A stretch of DNA of 64,000 bases, from the NCBI GenBank assembly GCA_005116835.1, contig SWDM01000018.1:65485-129484 (forward strand), written 5' to 3'. Both the position numbers and the translations under genes were made by a program. The notes beneath the pieces were generated by a model. It did no database searches, was not told the DNA's origin, and was given only the letters and a program-made list of their open reading frames with translations. Of the stretch, positions 52,460 through 62,124 are shown one piece after another. Numbering within the stretch: the stretch's first letter is position 1; each line of letters starts with the position of its first letter. This DNA comes from Nitrospira sp. (GTDB taxonomy: Bacteria; Nitrospirota; Nitrospiria; Nitrospirales; Nitrospiraceae).

Positions 52460-53435
52460 ACTTAGTCCCCTGCACCACCGCTGTCGGCTCCAGTTCTTCA
52501 ACGGTCTGAAAGCCTGCTTCTCCCATCCACTGGATCGCATCTGCCGTCCTATAACAACCGCCTCGTTCTGTATTGATGAGAATATGAACCGAAAACGCGG
52601 TGGTCCAGGCAGGACCGGTCCCTGCCTCATTGAGGAATCGATCCTTGATGACCAACCGACCGCCTGGCGCCAAGTGGGCCCAGACTCGCTTTACCAATGC
52701 TGCGTTTGTCGAAAAGTCTTGATAGTGCAGGATGTCGGACATGAGTGCGACATCGTAGGGTCCGCCTAGTCCATCCTTGTTAAAATCGCCAGGAAGCAAT
52801 GCAATCCTCGATTCCAAGCCGGCTTCCTTCACCGTTCGTTCCGTAAGTCGGAGCGTTGCGGGCAAATCGAACACCGTGGCAGTTAGGTCCGGATAGGCTT
52901 GGCAGAAGGCGATCGCGTTCGTCCCAGCCCCGCCACCCAAATCCAGAAACCGAACCGACCCGCTCAGCTGCAACCGTTTGGCAAGATCCGGCCCGCTCTG
53001 CTGTCCAATCCGATGGAGTACCGCCAGCACATTGCTGCCCAATTCAGGGTCAGTCTCAAAGACATGCCGGTCGACTGACCGCTGTCCCGTACGAATCGTC
53101 TGTTCCAACTTGCCCCAGTTATTCCATTCTGCGTCGTGAAGCAACAGAAGATGCCCGATATATTGGGCAGAACTACGAACCAGATGAGTGGCTGCGGCCG
53201 TTGAATTCCCATAGGAATCCCCGTCCTTCTCCAACAGTCGCATCGCGACAAGCGCATTCAACAACAGTCCCAACGTCGGCGCGTGGGCGCCGATTCGATC
53301 GGCCGCTTCTGAGAGCGTTTTGTGCTTCCCGTCTAACGCAGAAAATACATCCAGCCTGACAGCTGTGAGGAGAATTTTCGTCTCCCAGTAGTACCCAAGC
53401 TGGAAGATTTCCGCGAGCGAAAGTTCTCGTGACAC
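52446..53435 (-). CDS. O-methyltransferase-like SAM methyltransferase with dimerisation domain
   Basis: 329 aa from GTG 53435 (GGGGAG upstream). N-terminal winged-helix dimerisation domain (LGYYWETKILLTAVRLDVFSAL ... LLLNALVAMRLLEKDG) and C-terminal SAM domain: VRFLDLGGGAGTNAIAF (motif I), ATVFDLPATL, DVALMSDILHYQD and LAPGGRLVIKDRFLNEAGTGP. This is the Methyltransf_2 family of caffeate/HIOMT/BchU-like enzymes. Its 3' end overlaps the palindromic repeat. Substrate unknown. Confidence 0.8.
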   Translation of the reverse strand: MSRELSLAEIFQLGYYWETKILLTAVRLDVFSALDGKHKTLSEAADRIGAHAPTLGLLLNALVAMRLLEKDGDSYGNSTAAATHLVRSSAQYIGHLLLLHDAEWNNWGKLEQTIRTGQRSVDRHVFETDPELGSNVLAVLHRIGQQSGPDLAKRLQLSGSVRFLDLGGGAGTNAIAFCQAYPDLTATVFDLPATLRLTERTVKEAGLESRIALLPGDFNKDGLGGPYDVALMSDILHYQDFSTNAALVKRVWAHLAPGGRLVIKDRFLNEAGTGPAWTTAFSVHILINTERGGCYRTADAIQWMGEAGFQTVEELEPTAVVQGTKSREA

Positions 53436-53654
53436 ACCGCTCCCCTAAGGCAAATGCCCTTGAAATTCCCGCATCTTACCTACATCGGAAACTGAAAGGC
53501 AAGGCAGCGGAAACAGTGTCCTGGTGGGGGAAATGCACTGGCTTGCCAGAGGTCTATGAACAGTTTAGACGACCTGGATACTCAATCCTGTTTTCATGGC
53601 GGCTCTTGAGCATGGTCCGATAGTAGGCGTCCATTTCTGGCTGCGTATCCTCCA

Positions 53655-53830
53655 TTGACGTACCTCTTGGTAAAGCGTTGTCAGCCCCAATCGATCTGCC
53701 CACTGATTCAGATACTCTGCCTCGAGTTCCTGCACTAATCGGAGCAGATTCCTGACATCGTCTAATTGCATCTGGGACCGACTTTCTTTGGCCCAATCCA
53801 GCTTGGAAAGGATGAAGTCGCCGTTGCTGC
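53655..53830 (-). pseudogene. C-terminal fragment of a nucleotidyltransferase-like gene
   Basis: Within an otherwise unrelated frame, DFILSKLDWAKESRSQMQLDDVRNLL ... EYLNQWADRLGLTTLYQEVR matches the C-terminal part of DUF6036-type nucleotidyltransferases. No catalytic N-terminal half is present. Interpreted as a decayed remnant. Confidence 0.5.
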
Positions 53831-53947
53831 GAAGGATAGGCTTTCGTATAGGGAAATTACCTTGAGTTTCAGACGCGGGATGAGCGAACTGATGACTAGT
53901 GAGTCGGGGAGTGTGCAAGTAACCGACGTATAGCGAGGACTTCATGA

Positions 53948-53983
53948 CAAAGGGCTCAGCGAGTTGCCTCGCTGAGCCCTTTG
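53948..53983 (-). terminator. Hairpin terminator after the cupredoxin-like gene
   Basis: CAAAGGGCTCAGCGAG / CTCGCTGAGCCCTTTG, 16-bp perfect stem with a 4-base loop, 35 bp after the stop at 54018. The T run is short. Confidence 0.75.
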
Positions 53984-54017
53984 ATTGCGGGTGACCCCGC
54001 GAAGACACAATGCCGGC

Positions 54018-54812
54018 TTACTTGATTTCAGCCTTGAGGTTGGCGGTTCCGCCATCGGTCACGTCGACCTCAAACTCCACTTTCTTACCCTTGGCTGCGA
54101 AGGGGTGCCAAGCCACCACCTTGTGCTTGCCGGCCGGAACATCCTTGAGCTCGAAGGAGCCATCATCCTTCACGACCGCAAAGTGCGGGTTCGACACCGG
54201 AAGGAAGAATCCCTGCATGAACTCATGCTGGTCGCACTGTAAGCGATAGAAGCCATCCTTCTCGGCGCCGCCACGGAACACCACCGGCTTGTCGAGCTTG
54301 TCACCCTTCTTGGCCAAACCGATGTTGAAACCGGTGGCCGAGCTGGTGCCCTTTACCACAAAGCTATGGGGATTATGCAGCACACCTTGAACCGACTTTG
54401 GGTCATCCGGATCTGCGTCATGGTTCTCAACCTTGAAAGACTTGTTATTCACGACTACACCAGCGAACGGCATGAATTCGCAGAACTCCGCAACCACCTC
54501 GGTGCCCTGATACCCGTCCATGAATGCTTGGTCTTCGATATCGACAACGGCAACCACCGCGTTCTTCAGACCACCATCCTTACCGACTTCGATCTGCTTC
54601 AGAAAGCGCTTGTCCCCATCCATCAATTCCTTGTGTGGGTTCTTGGGGCAGAACTTAGGGTTGGGGAACTTCGAGAACAAAAATTCCTTTTGCTCGGACT
54701 TTCCCGCAAAGGTCACCTTACCGGAGATCGTACCACCTGCAAATGAGGTGAGAGGCGCCGCGACGAACGCAACGGCTGCCACGCCAAACATGATTGATAA
54801 CGCACGTTTCAT
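54018..54812 (-). CDS. Secreted copper-motif protein with carboxypeptidase-regulatory-like fold (a)
   Basis: 264 aa, signal peptide ending TSFAGG. GTISGKVTFAGKSEQKE at the start and FELKDVPAGKHKVVAWHPFAAKGKKVEFEV at the end look like carboxypeptidase regulatory/beta-sandwich domains. The centre has YRLQCDQHEFMQGFF, a C-x2-H-x2-M pattern like the copper loop of cupredoxins, with a possible upstream His in VLHNPHSFVV. AAGGAGG precedes the ATG, with a good sigma-70 promoter upstream. A periplasmic copper or electron carrier is likely but unproven. Paralogue at 56.2 kb. Confidence 0.7.
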   Translation of the reverse strand: MKRALSIMFGVAAVAFVAAPLTSFAGGTISGKVTFAGKSEQKEFLFSKFPNPKFCPKNPHKELMDGDKRFLKQIEVGKDGGLKNAVVAVVDIEDQAFMDGYQGTEVVAEFCEFMPFAGVVVNNKSFKVENHDADPDDPKSVQGVLHNPHSFVVKGTSSATGFNIGLAKKGDKLDKPVVFRGGAEKDGFYRLQCDQHEFMQGFFLPVSNPHFAVVKDDGSFELKDVPAGKHKVVAWHPFAAKGKKVEFEVDVTDGGTANLKAEIK

Positions 54813-54966
54813 ATAACTGCCTCCTTGTGATTAACGATGTTACCCAAGTACTAGCTCGCTGTTCCCTTCCTTTATCCACCGGCCTGATGAGAGAAAAGTG
54901 GGAACGGCTTCCTCTCTGGTGTGCTCAAGCGACAACTTACAGGCAAGTCTGCTCTGGGGCCGAGTA

Positions 54967-54996
54967 TGTATATAAAATCCTACCGTATCCTGTCAA
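54967..54996 (-). promoter_or_regulatory. Sigma-70 promoter
   Basis: TTGACA (54996-54991), then TATATA after 16 bp or TATACA after 18 bp. It would give a ~150-nt leader for the gene at 54812. Nothing else is seen in 54813-55103. Confidence 0.65.
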
Positions 54997-55103
54997 TCGA
55001 AACAAGAGGGTGAAAACGCATGTGTAGCGCTGAGTGCGCGTGACAAGCGAGACAAACGCGACACAAGGTTCAAAGTTCGAACACCTCAGCCTGTCTCACT
55101 AAT

Positions 55104-55559
55104 CTAGCCCTTGTTGCTCCTCATCAAGCCCAGAGACTTCATCGATTCTTGAGCTGCGGCGCGAGCTTTGGTCGCGGGATTGAGAAGCTGTCCTGGGTCG
55201 GCATGGACACCGATAGCGGATACACGGTTACAGTGCCTGATCACTTCTTTGAGGGATGCCGTCGCATCGGCCTGATGAGGATCTGACGGCGGGATCAACA
55301 CGATGATTGCCTCGGCAATACGCGTTGCCTCTCCGCAATGATGGAGGATGGCCTTGCCGTCTCCCATGCCGCCATGCGCCACCATCTCTTCCACATTCTT
55401 TATTAGATCTTTGCCCTGCTCTTGCAGACTGGCACTGGATGGTTCCGCTGCTCCTACCTGACCCATATTCGAAACAGTGGGAAACCACAGGGCAGCAGAG
55501 CCAGCCAATAGGACAACCAGCATACTTCTGTTCATAACCATCGGAAATAGGCTCACCAT
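55104..55559 (-). CDS. SmbP-like small metal-binding protein
   Basis: 151 aa at most; signal peptide around NRSMLVVLLAGSAALWFP ... AAEPSS. The mature helical part carries histidines at helix spacing (VAHGGMGDGKAILHHCGEATRIAEAI; EVIRHCNRVSAIGVHADP) like SmbP of ammonia oxidisers, which binds copper and other metals. AAGGAGGA runs directly into the ATG at 55559, so the true start may be GTG 55556 or a later ATG (55541, 55535). Confidence 0.65.
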   Translation of the reverse strand: MVSLFPMVMNRSMLVVLLAGSAALWFPTVSNMGQVGAAEPSSASLQEQGKDLIKNVEEMVAHGGMGDGKAILHHCGEATRIAEAIIVLIPPSDPHQADATASLKEVIRHCNRVSAIGVHADPGQLLNPATKARAAAQESMKSLGLMRSNKG

Positions 55560-55663
55560 TCCTCCTTAACCCACATGGTTCATAAAGACATCCCTGCACA
55601 AGACTGACGGAGCATGGGGACTGGAGGGAAACAAGCACCGCTGTGAACTGAATCAACAGCCTG

Positions 55664-56176
55664 CTAGGGATTATATCGGCCTTTTGGCGGCAGTGGAATA
55701 GACGTCAGCGCCTTGTAGAGTCGGTGAAACTCTTCGGTCGTGAGGTTTTCATTCTGTAGTTGCGCGAGGGCGGTCTGGTCAATGGGATACTCGACCGTAT
55801 CATCGTAATTCGACGATGCGATCGTGACAAACCGTGGAGGGAAAAGTCGTTCCGGAAGCAGAATGCCCACGCCAAGGTTGTATTTCAGCGCCAACCGGAT
55901 CACTTCCCGCGCCTTGTCAGCCGGAACATCTCGGCCCAGACCGATATTTTGCGGGGGCTGTCCCTGTCTAAAAAACCGAAAGTGGACATTCGGCATCCCA
56001 GCTTGGACAAATTCTTCCGTCAAAGCGGCAAGCTGGTCTTTGTACTGGCTTGCCAGTACGACTTCGATACGAGTGACCGGCGGTGTCGATACGACTTCTG
56101 CGGTAACCGCGCGCACGCCCATCACAGCGGCGCACATGACAATGAGTCCCGCATAGAAATATCGAGACGGTATCAT
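55664..56176 (-). CDS. Secreted hypothetical protein
   Basis: 170 aa, signal peptide ending near RAVTAEV. The mature part (TRIEVVLASQYKDQLAALTEEFVQAGMPNVHFRFFRQGQPPQNIGLGRDV) is not recognised. Starts two bases after the preceding gene's stop, so it is in the same transcript as the copper-motif protein. Confidence 0.6.
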   Translation of the reverse strand: MIPSRYFYAGLIVMCAAVMGVRAVTAEVVSTPPVTRIEVVLASQYKDQLAALTEEFVQAGMPNVHFRFFRQGQPPQNIGLGRDVPADKAREVIRLALKYNLGVGILLPERLFPPRFVTIASSNYDDTVEYPIDQTALAQLQNENLTTEEFHRLYKALTSIPLPPKGRYNP

Positions 56177-56178
56177 GG

Positions 56179-56964
56179 CTATTTCGCCTCAAAGCTGAAT
56201 CCCACCGATGCCGTACCGTTCGCCGCTACTGTCACTTCTTGCACTTTCTCACCCAGGCTAGGATGCCAGGCCTTGATCCGATGTTTGCCTGGCGGGAGAT
56301 CCTTGATCGTAAAGGTGCCCTCGGTTCCGGTAATGGCATAATACGGATTTTCAACGGCAAGTCCATGTCCCTGCATGTAGGGATGCATGCCGCATTGCAT
56401 GGTAACGGCATGACGCTTCCCAGTGAAACGGATGATGTCGCTCGTCCCGGACTCGGTCAGCGCCGGCCGGTGGAAAATGATGAAGACATGTTCCTCATCC
56501 CGTTCATAAATCTGTAAATCATGCGCGACCTGATCCAAGTTTTTTACTGTCAGAGGATGATTTTCCCTCATGACCGATACGAACGGGACGAACTGACAGA
56601 TGTTCGCGTCCAATTTGGTTTCCTTCAACTCAAACGGTTTCCCTTTATCAATGTCCTCGACTGTGACGATCACATCTTTCAGGCCTTGCTGAGTTCCGAC
56701 GAACACATCTCGAAGGAACCGGTACCCGGAACCGTCGGACAGCGCTCCGCAATAGACTTGATTCGGATAGCGGCGAAGTTCAAACGACATGGGCTCAGGA
56801 AGTTCTCCGGAAAACTGGACAGTTCCGGTTACCGTGCCACCGTTAGACAGAGCCACTTCCTCATACGCCCAGGCGGCAACTGGAATACTTAGGACCATGC
56901 TCAGCACGATCGAGTAACAGATCGAAACCCCGAAACGCCATGCATGCATAGTCATATTCACCAT
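56179..56964 (-). CDS. Secreted copper-motif protein with carboxypeptidase-regulatory-like fold (b)
   Basis: 261 aa, signal peptide ending AAWAYEE. Paralogue of the protein at 54.0 kb: GGTVTGTVQFSGELPEPM at the start, VTMQCGMHPYMQGHGLAVENPYYAITGTEGTFTIKDLPPGKHRIKAWHPSLG near the end. C-G-M-H-P-Y-M is an even better type-1-copper-like loop than in the paralogue, with DQVAHDLQIY as a possible second His. Probably follows the multicopper oxidase in location and function; the terminator at 56988 separates their transcripts. Confidence 0.7.
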   Translation of the reverse strand: MVNMTMHAWRFGVSICYSIVLSMVLSIPVAAWAYEEVALSNGGTVTGTVQFSGELPEPMSFELRRYPNQVYCGALSDGSGYRFLRDVFVGTQQGLKDVIVTVEDIDKGKPFELKETKLDANICQFVPFVSVMRENHPLTVKNLDQVAHDLQIYERDEEHVFIIFHRPALTESGTSDIIRFTGKRHAVTMQCGMHPYMQGHGLAVENPYYAITGTEGTFTIKDLPPGKHRIKAWHPSLGEKVQEVTVAANGTASVGFSFEAK

Positions 56965-56987
56965 TTCACCAGGTTAAAGACAAAATA

Positions 56988-57015
56988 GATGGGGGAGCGT
57001 ACAAGCTCCCCCATC
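56988..57015 (-). terminator. Rho-independent terminator of the multicopper oxidase gene
   Basis: GATGGGGGAGC / GCTCCCCCATC with a 6-base loop, then TATTTTG on the minus strand; 81 bp after the stop. Confidence 0.85.
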
Positions 57016-57096
57016 GTCAGCGTACGTCACACCGGCATCATACTACTCACTCCGGCGGTATTTTACTACTTCAACAAACCGCTGCCAGTGCCGCTC

Positions 57097-60000
57097 TTAC
57101 CGTCCAACCGTCGAGGTCAGTGAAACGGCCCCTGCGGGATTCTCACTCTCCGCCCTCTTGGTCGGCGGAACCTGAGGCATCAACGGAAGGATCCTCTGAT
57201 CCTCGATCGGCATAACCTTGAAGAGGCCCCATTGTCCCGCATTGGCAAACGCCGGACGCTGGTTCTTCCACAGGTAGTCGCCGACGATCTTGTTGGGACC
57301 GCCTGCGCCGCCCGTCAGATAGGCATTGATGACCTCGGACCCGCCGAACTCCATGGTGCTGACTTGGTCGGCTCCCACCATATAGGGCTCATGCGGCCAC
57401 TCGTGACCGTCGATGGTAAACAGCTGGACCTGCTCGCTGAACGCGCCCAGCACATGAATGGCAACCGGATCTCCGACATGCGCCTGCAGCAACGGTGTCG
57501 ATGGGGTCTCCCCGGCTTTGACACAGCTGAAGATCTCCGACACTTCGCAGCCTTTTTCTATCCGCCAGGCGGTCGGTTCGGACCGGTAGTTCACGGCCGT
57601 GATGCCGGCTACCTGTTGAATGTACGGCATGAAGCTCACGCCGACAATGTTATCCTCATCCTGGAACATTAACGAGAAAGAGCGGTAGTTCTTCCGATTA
57701 TCGTTCCCAGGGATCGTCCGATCCACCAGCACGTCGGCGCGCCAGCTGCTCTTCATCGTAATGTCGTCGCCCGTCACAGGGTCGCGGTAGCGCGATCCCT
57801 TGGGACCGACAATGATCGAACCAAACAACCCGTTCCTCGGATTCTCGACTACGTTCCCCCAATCTTGAATGAGGGCGGCCAATTCTCCGTACTCCGGGTG
57901 GGCGTAGAACGTGTACGTCTTGCTCTGCCCAGGACCGATCGTCTGATCACCAGGATTGTTACCGACATTGGCGCCGAACGAATCTTTCGGATCGAACGCC
58001 ATCATGTCGACGTGGAATCCAGCCCGTTCCTTGGCCATCTCGTTTTTCAGATTGACCTTCACGCAATCGCCGACGTTCACATGTAAAGTCAGCGGGCTCG
58101 GCCTCAGTTCACCGGCCTTAACCTTACCACGATCGCCTTCGAGCACATACATCTTGCCCTGCTCGTTCCCAAACACCATTTTCCGTTCCAAATCGACTTC
58201 CATCACACCAGGCGCTCCTTCGTGGTATCGGATCTTCTGGTCGATTGCCGATACGTTGAAGGACTTCACGGGGGCGTCTGCTGGACAGACCGACGGAGCG
58301 GACTTTTGAATCTGCTCACGGCTCGGCAAGGGTTTCAGATCCTTTTGTAGTTCATCGAAGACCCGGAAGATTCCCCAACTGCCTTCCGCAAAATGGGAGG
58401 CGCGGCCACTATAGTAGAGATAGTCGCCGGCCTGTTTCTGCGGACCACCGGCTGCAGGGATCGCGGGATCATACCGCTCTCCGATCGCCAGGTGGATCGT
58501 GCTCCGCGGCATAGCCATGGTCCCATATCGTTCCATCGGGAACCAATGACCAGTCACATGCCACGTATGCACTTCGTTGGCAGACCCTACCAAGGCACGC
58601 ACCAGAATTGGATCGCCAAGATAGGCCCGTAGCAACGGAGTGCCTGGATCGCCGTGAATACCGGACACAAAGAGTTGTGCCGGGTCAGGATTATTGGCTA
58701 AACGCACACTCAACGGCTCCACGCGCATACTGTAGCCGCTACCGGTAGTCGCTTCGCCGCCGTTCAGGAACCACATCGCCGACTTGTTAATCCGATCCGG
58801 GAACTGATGAGAAGGCGGCCCATCAACGGTCGTCGCCCCCATTCTGGCTTGCGGATTATCGGTCGTGATCAGTTCCGCCGTCCGCGCATTGCTGTCCATG
58901 ATATGCATCATCACTTCACGGAAACTGCCTCGAATTTGAGCCGAAACCGGCTCTAATGTATGGATGTCCGCAACCGGGCCGCTCCGAATTTCTTTCCCAG
59001 TGAACGGATCGTGATAGGTCGAGCGCGGCGGCTCGGTAATAAAGGCCGAAAATAGTCCATGGCCCCAGGTATCGGTGCCGAACACATGGTCGTGCCAGTA
59101 CACAGTACCGAAATCGGCATCGACATACCAGCGCTCACGGATAAACTCAACGCTCGCGATGTCATTCTTCTTATGCGCATATTTCAACGGTGCATCGAAC
59201 GTAATGGTCTGTCCGGCAATGGACTTAATCCGCGCGACTTCGAAGTATTTGGGATCGTCCATCCCGACGCCCAGCTCGATATTCACATGGAACTTCGAGG
59301 CATCGGCCACCGTAATGCTGCGCGAGCCGGCTTTCGTATCCGCCGTCTGCACCGTGTTTCCTGGCAGGGGCATCCCCTTGGTGGGCTCAGGGTCCTTCAG
59401 CATGGTGAAGGACCGCAACGACATGTCGTAGGAGAATCCGATCGTCGGACCATCGGACGCACTGGTATCGAATTGGAAGAAATGCGGATGGAGGTTGACC
59501 TTATTGGCCCAACCAGTCCGTGCATCGTCCGGAATCTTGTTTTTGTAAATCACGTCTATGCAGTCGTACACGTTCCCGCGAATCACCAACGGCACCTGCT
59601 TGGCCGGAGTCTTCCGGACTTCAGCTTCCTCTTCATGGAGCACGAAAATCATGCCTATCGGGTCTACGATGGCCGGCGATTTTGGCGTCGCCGTCTTCAA
59701 CGTGATCGGTAAGGTGATTGCGTTGATGTTGAAAGACTTCCGTGGTGAATCCGACGGACAAAGACTCCAGGGCCCCTGCTCACCAGGCTTGGCCGGCTCT
59801 GTGCTCTTAGTTCCATCTTCCCGGACATGGAAGGGCTCCAGCCAAGGAGCTCCACCGTGATTGGGCGCGAACGGAGGCCGCTTGCCCAGGTGTGGGCGCA
59901 GCCAGGGGAAGGCCAGCTTCCCGGTTTGCGGATCGAAGGTAATCGCCGGACGCTTCAGAGGGGTCGGTGACTCGTAGTCCGCCCACTTGTGCGGCGTCTC

Positions 60001-61842
60001 CGGTTCGTTCAGCGCCAATGCGCCTTCCCACTTCCAGTTCACCACCGTCGCATCGTTTGCCTGGGCCTGCTTTACCTGATCTTCCGTCTTGCCGGGCAAA
60101 CCTTGCGGCGGCAGCATGTACTCGACCCAGTCCTTGATTGAAACCTTTACCGGGTTGGATTTCCAATCCGTCTTATCCTTCGTGACCTCGTACTTCTTCC
60201 CGCCGTACCAATCCACGGTGGTGCCGACCAGCTTGTCCGAGCTGACCGCAAGCTTGATCTTGCCCTTGCGATCGGGGAGCTCGACGAGCGGCTTCATCAC
60301 GTCCGTCTGGAACCCGGCCGATTGCAGCGTGTTATAGACACGCCAGAACCCCCACATCCCCGTCACATAGTGCTGTGGGATATGACAATGGAACACAAAC
60401 TCTCCGGCCAGCGCCTGCAAGCCGCCGGATCCACCTTCCGTCACCTCATCGTAAATTTCCGACGGACCGATCGATTGCACATCCAACCGATCGGAGGGAT
60501 CGCTGATGGGCGGGAACTTTACGGGACCGTTCTTCGACAGGGTCGGATCGACCCTGCTGGTGCCAGGCTGTCTGGCCCATCGGATCGAACCGCCATGCAG
60601 GTGGTGCGAGTGTACGATTTCAGACCCACCGACCATCCTGAATGTCGCCGGATCGCCTAAATATGAGCGGGGAACTGTAGTTGCGGGATCGCCGAACGTA
60701 TAGGACCCGTAGCCCTGAGACTCATCGGCAAATCCGACGAGGTGCTCTTGCATCTCAAGTCTCGTGCCGTGTGGTTCACTCCGATAGTTGAGCAAACGGG
60801 CCGCCGGCCGATAGGTGTCCGTGTGCGGATCCCTCTGCGGCAACATGTCTCCCTTGCGATTCAACAATCGGAAGGTCTCGTCACCGGCCTCATGATAGAA
60901 AATCACAAATTCACGGAAGTCCGACCCGTTGGCGATATCGATCATCGCCTCCCACCCGCTCTTCATCTCCTCAGCGGTAAAGGGGCTCAGATGCCGCGAC
61001 CCGCGCTGCTCGATCACGATGGAGCCCAAGAGGCCCAAGGAATACTGTTCCCTGCTCGCATGGCTGTGAAACGCGCGCCCGCCGACCTGAAGATCGATGG
61101 GGATGTACCACTCGAATTCACCGGACTTCCCTGTCGGCACCAGCGCATCGGGATTATTGGCGGACGCGGGCTTGCCAGTATTGGCGACAAGCATCTGCGA
61201 TCCGTTCACAATCATGTTGGTCGGTTCGTCGGCAATCTGATTGCGCAAGGTGACCCGGAGGCAATCCCCTTGATTCGCCCGAATGACCAGCGGTTGAATC
61301 AGATCTCCCTGCAATCCATTAGACACCGCGCCGCCGGCAAATGTCGGATCTTCACTCTCCCTCGCCGCCTTATTCTTTTCTTCTTCAGCCCGTACCCCAG
61401 CCACATTCTCGGTCAGCACATACATGTAACCAGGATAGAAATCTCCGAATCGATTCACAGTGATTTCAACGTTGATCGTGGAAATATCGAAGGCACGGAC
61501 AGGAGCTTGCGCCGGACAGCGAGCCCCTTGCGTCACCTTGACTTTATCCTGATCCTCCGCAACGAGCAGCACTCCCTGCTGCATTGCATGGGCTCCGGCG
61601 CCCTGGAACGGCCCTTTGCTCTGCACCTGCCGCTCAATCTGCTCGACAGCCTTGGACATCTTATCCATCAGCATCGGACCCGCCGCAGGCTGATACACAG
61701 GCAATGCCGCTTCAGTTTGCTTGTCTGAGGCGATATGCGCGTCATGCGATACAACCGCAACCGCAGGCTTCACCCCGGCAAACAAGAGACAGGTTGCAAA
61801 CCCCATCACCCCCGCCCCTAGCCACTTCCTTGATGCACTCAT
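57097..61842 (-). CDS. Giant multi-domain multicopper oxidase
   Basis: 1,581 aa with signal peptide (GFATCLLFAGVKPAVAVV). Several cupredoxin domains. All four copper signatures are seen: HSH (259-261, AFHSHASREQ), HSHHLH (411-416, HxxHxH), HCHIPQHYVTGM (485-496, type 1 Cu plus Met) and WHDHVF near residue 914. Further domain copies carry HTWHVTGHWFP, GRASHFAEGSWGIFRV and DGHEWPHEP. Size and many domains recall MnxG and ceruloplasmin-like oxidases rather than laccases (~500 aa). GGAGGAGG lies eight bases before the ATG. Substrate unknown; metal oxidation (Mn, Fe) or electron transfer in the periplasm are options. Confidence 0.88.
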   Translation of the reverse strand: MSASRKWLGAGVMGFATCLLFAGVKPAVAVVSHDAHIASDKQTEAALPVYQPAAGPMLMDKMSKAVEQIERQVQSKGPFQGAGAHAMQQGVLLVAEDQDKVKVTQGARCPAQAPVRAFDISTINVEITVNRFGDFYPGYMYVLTENVAGVRAEEEKNKAARESEDPTFAGGAVSNGLQGDLIQPLVIRANQGDCLRVTLRNQIADEPTNMIVNGSQMLVANTGKPASANNPDALVPTGKSGEFEWYIPIDLQVGGRAFHSHASREQYSLGLLGSIVIEQRGSRHLSPFTAEEMKSGWEAMIDIANGSDFREFVIFYHEAGDETFRLLNRKGDMLPQRDPHTDTYRPAARLLNYRSEPHGTRLEMQEHLVGFADESQGYGSYTFGDPATTVPRSYLGDPATFRMVGGSEIVHSHHLHGGSIRWARQPGTSRVDPTLSKNGPVKFPPISDPSDRLDVQSIGPSEIYDEVTEGGSGGLQALAGEFVFHCHIPQHYVTGMWGFWRVYNTLQSAGFQTDVMKPLVELPDRKGKIKLAVSSDKLVGTTVDWYGGKKYEVTKDKTDWKSNPVKVSIKDWVEYMLPPQGLPGKTEDQVKQAQANDATVVNWKWEGALALNEPETPHKWADYESPTPLKRPAITFDPQTGKLAFPWLRPHLGKRPPFAPNHGGAPWLEPFHVREDGTKSTEPAKPGEQGPWSLCPSDSPRKSFNINAITLPITLKTATPKSPAIVDPIGMIFVLHEEEAEVRKTPAKQVPLVIRGNVYDCIDVIYKNKIPDDARTGWANKVNLHPHFFQFDTSASDGPTIGFSYDMSLRSFTMLKDPEPTKGMPLPGNTVQTADTKAGSRSITVADASKFHVNIELGVGMDDPKYFEVARIKSIAGQTITFDAPLKYAHKKNDIASVEFIRERWYVDADFGTVYWHDHVFGTDTWGHGLFSAFITEPPRSTYHDPFTGKEIRSGPVADIHTLEPVSAQIRGSFREVMMHIMDSNARTAELITTDNPQARMGATTVDGPPSHQFPDRINKSAMWFLNGGEATTGSGYSMRVEPLSVRLANNPDPAQLFVSGIHGDPGTPLLRAYLGDPILVRALVGSANEVHTWHVTGHWFPMERYGTMAMPRSTIHLAIGERYDPAIPAAGGPQKQAGDYLYYSGRASHFAEGSWGIFRVFDELQKDLKPLPSREQIQKSAPSVCPADAPVKSFNVSAIDQKIRYHEGAPGVMEVDLERKMVFGNEQGKMYVLEGDRGKVKAGELRPSPLTLHVNVGDCVKVNLKNEMAKERAGFHVDMMAFDPKDSFGANVGNNPGDQTIGPGQSKTYTFYAHPEYGELAALIQDWGNVVENPRNGLFGSIIVGPKGSRYRDPVTGDDITMKSSWRADVLVDRTIPGNDNRKNYRSFSLMFQDEDNIVGVSFMPYIQQVAGITAVNYRSEPTAWRIEKGCEVSEIFSCVKAGETPSTPLLQAHVGDPVAIHVLGAFSEQVQLFTIDGHEWPHEPYMVGADQVSTMEFGGSEVINAYLTGGAGGPNKIVGDYLWKNQRPAFANAGQWGLFKVMPIEDQRILPLMPQVPPTKRAESENPAGAVSLTSTVGR

Positions 61843-62124
61843 ACGTTTAGCCTCCTCCTCAATCGGTCACTATAACAGTCTCAGCATAACAGACTCAGCA
61901 AGTCACTTTTCCCCGGCATAACTTTCCTATCATAGGTTAGGAGTCGAGCCTCCGCGGGGGTATAGACCATAGACAAGGGGGTTGAGTCAAGAGGGGACCG
62001 GACCCTAGATGAAATTTAAGCTTGCGGGGCAAAACTGGGACAAAGAAGCAGGATTGTGACTCCGCATATCTGAGAGTTTCTTCTTCGGTGCGTGTCCCTC
62101 CGCTTATGTGCAATAATGTTGGTT
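61843..62124. other. Divergent intergenic region between oxidase and permease
   Basis: About 280 bp; no gene seen. Contains the oxidase ribosome site and must hold both promoters; no convincing -10/-35 pair was fixed. Confidence 0.4.

Noticed and set aside
60742-61728. 328-aa plus-strand frame inside the multicopper oxidase
   Set aside because: Antisense shadow of a motif-rich gene.
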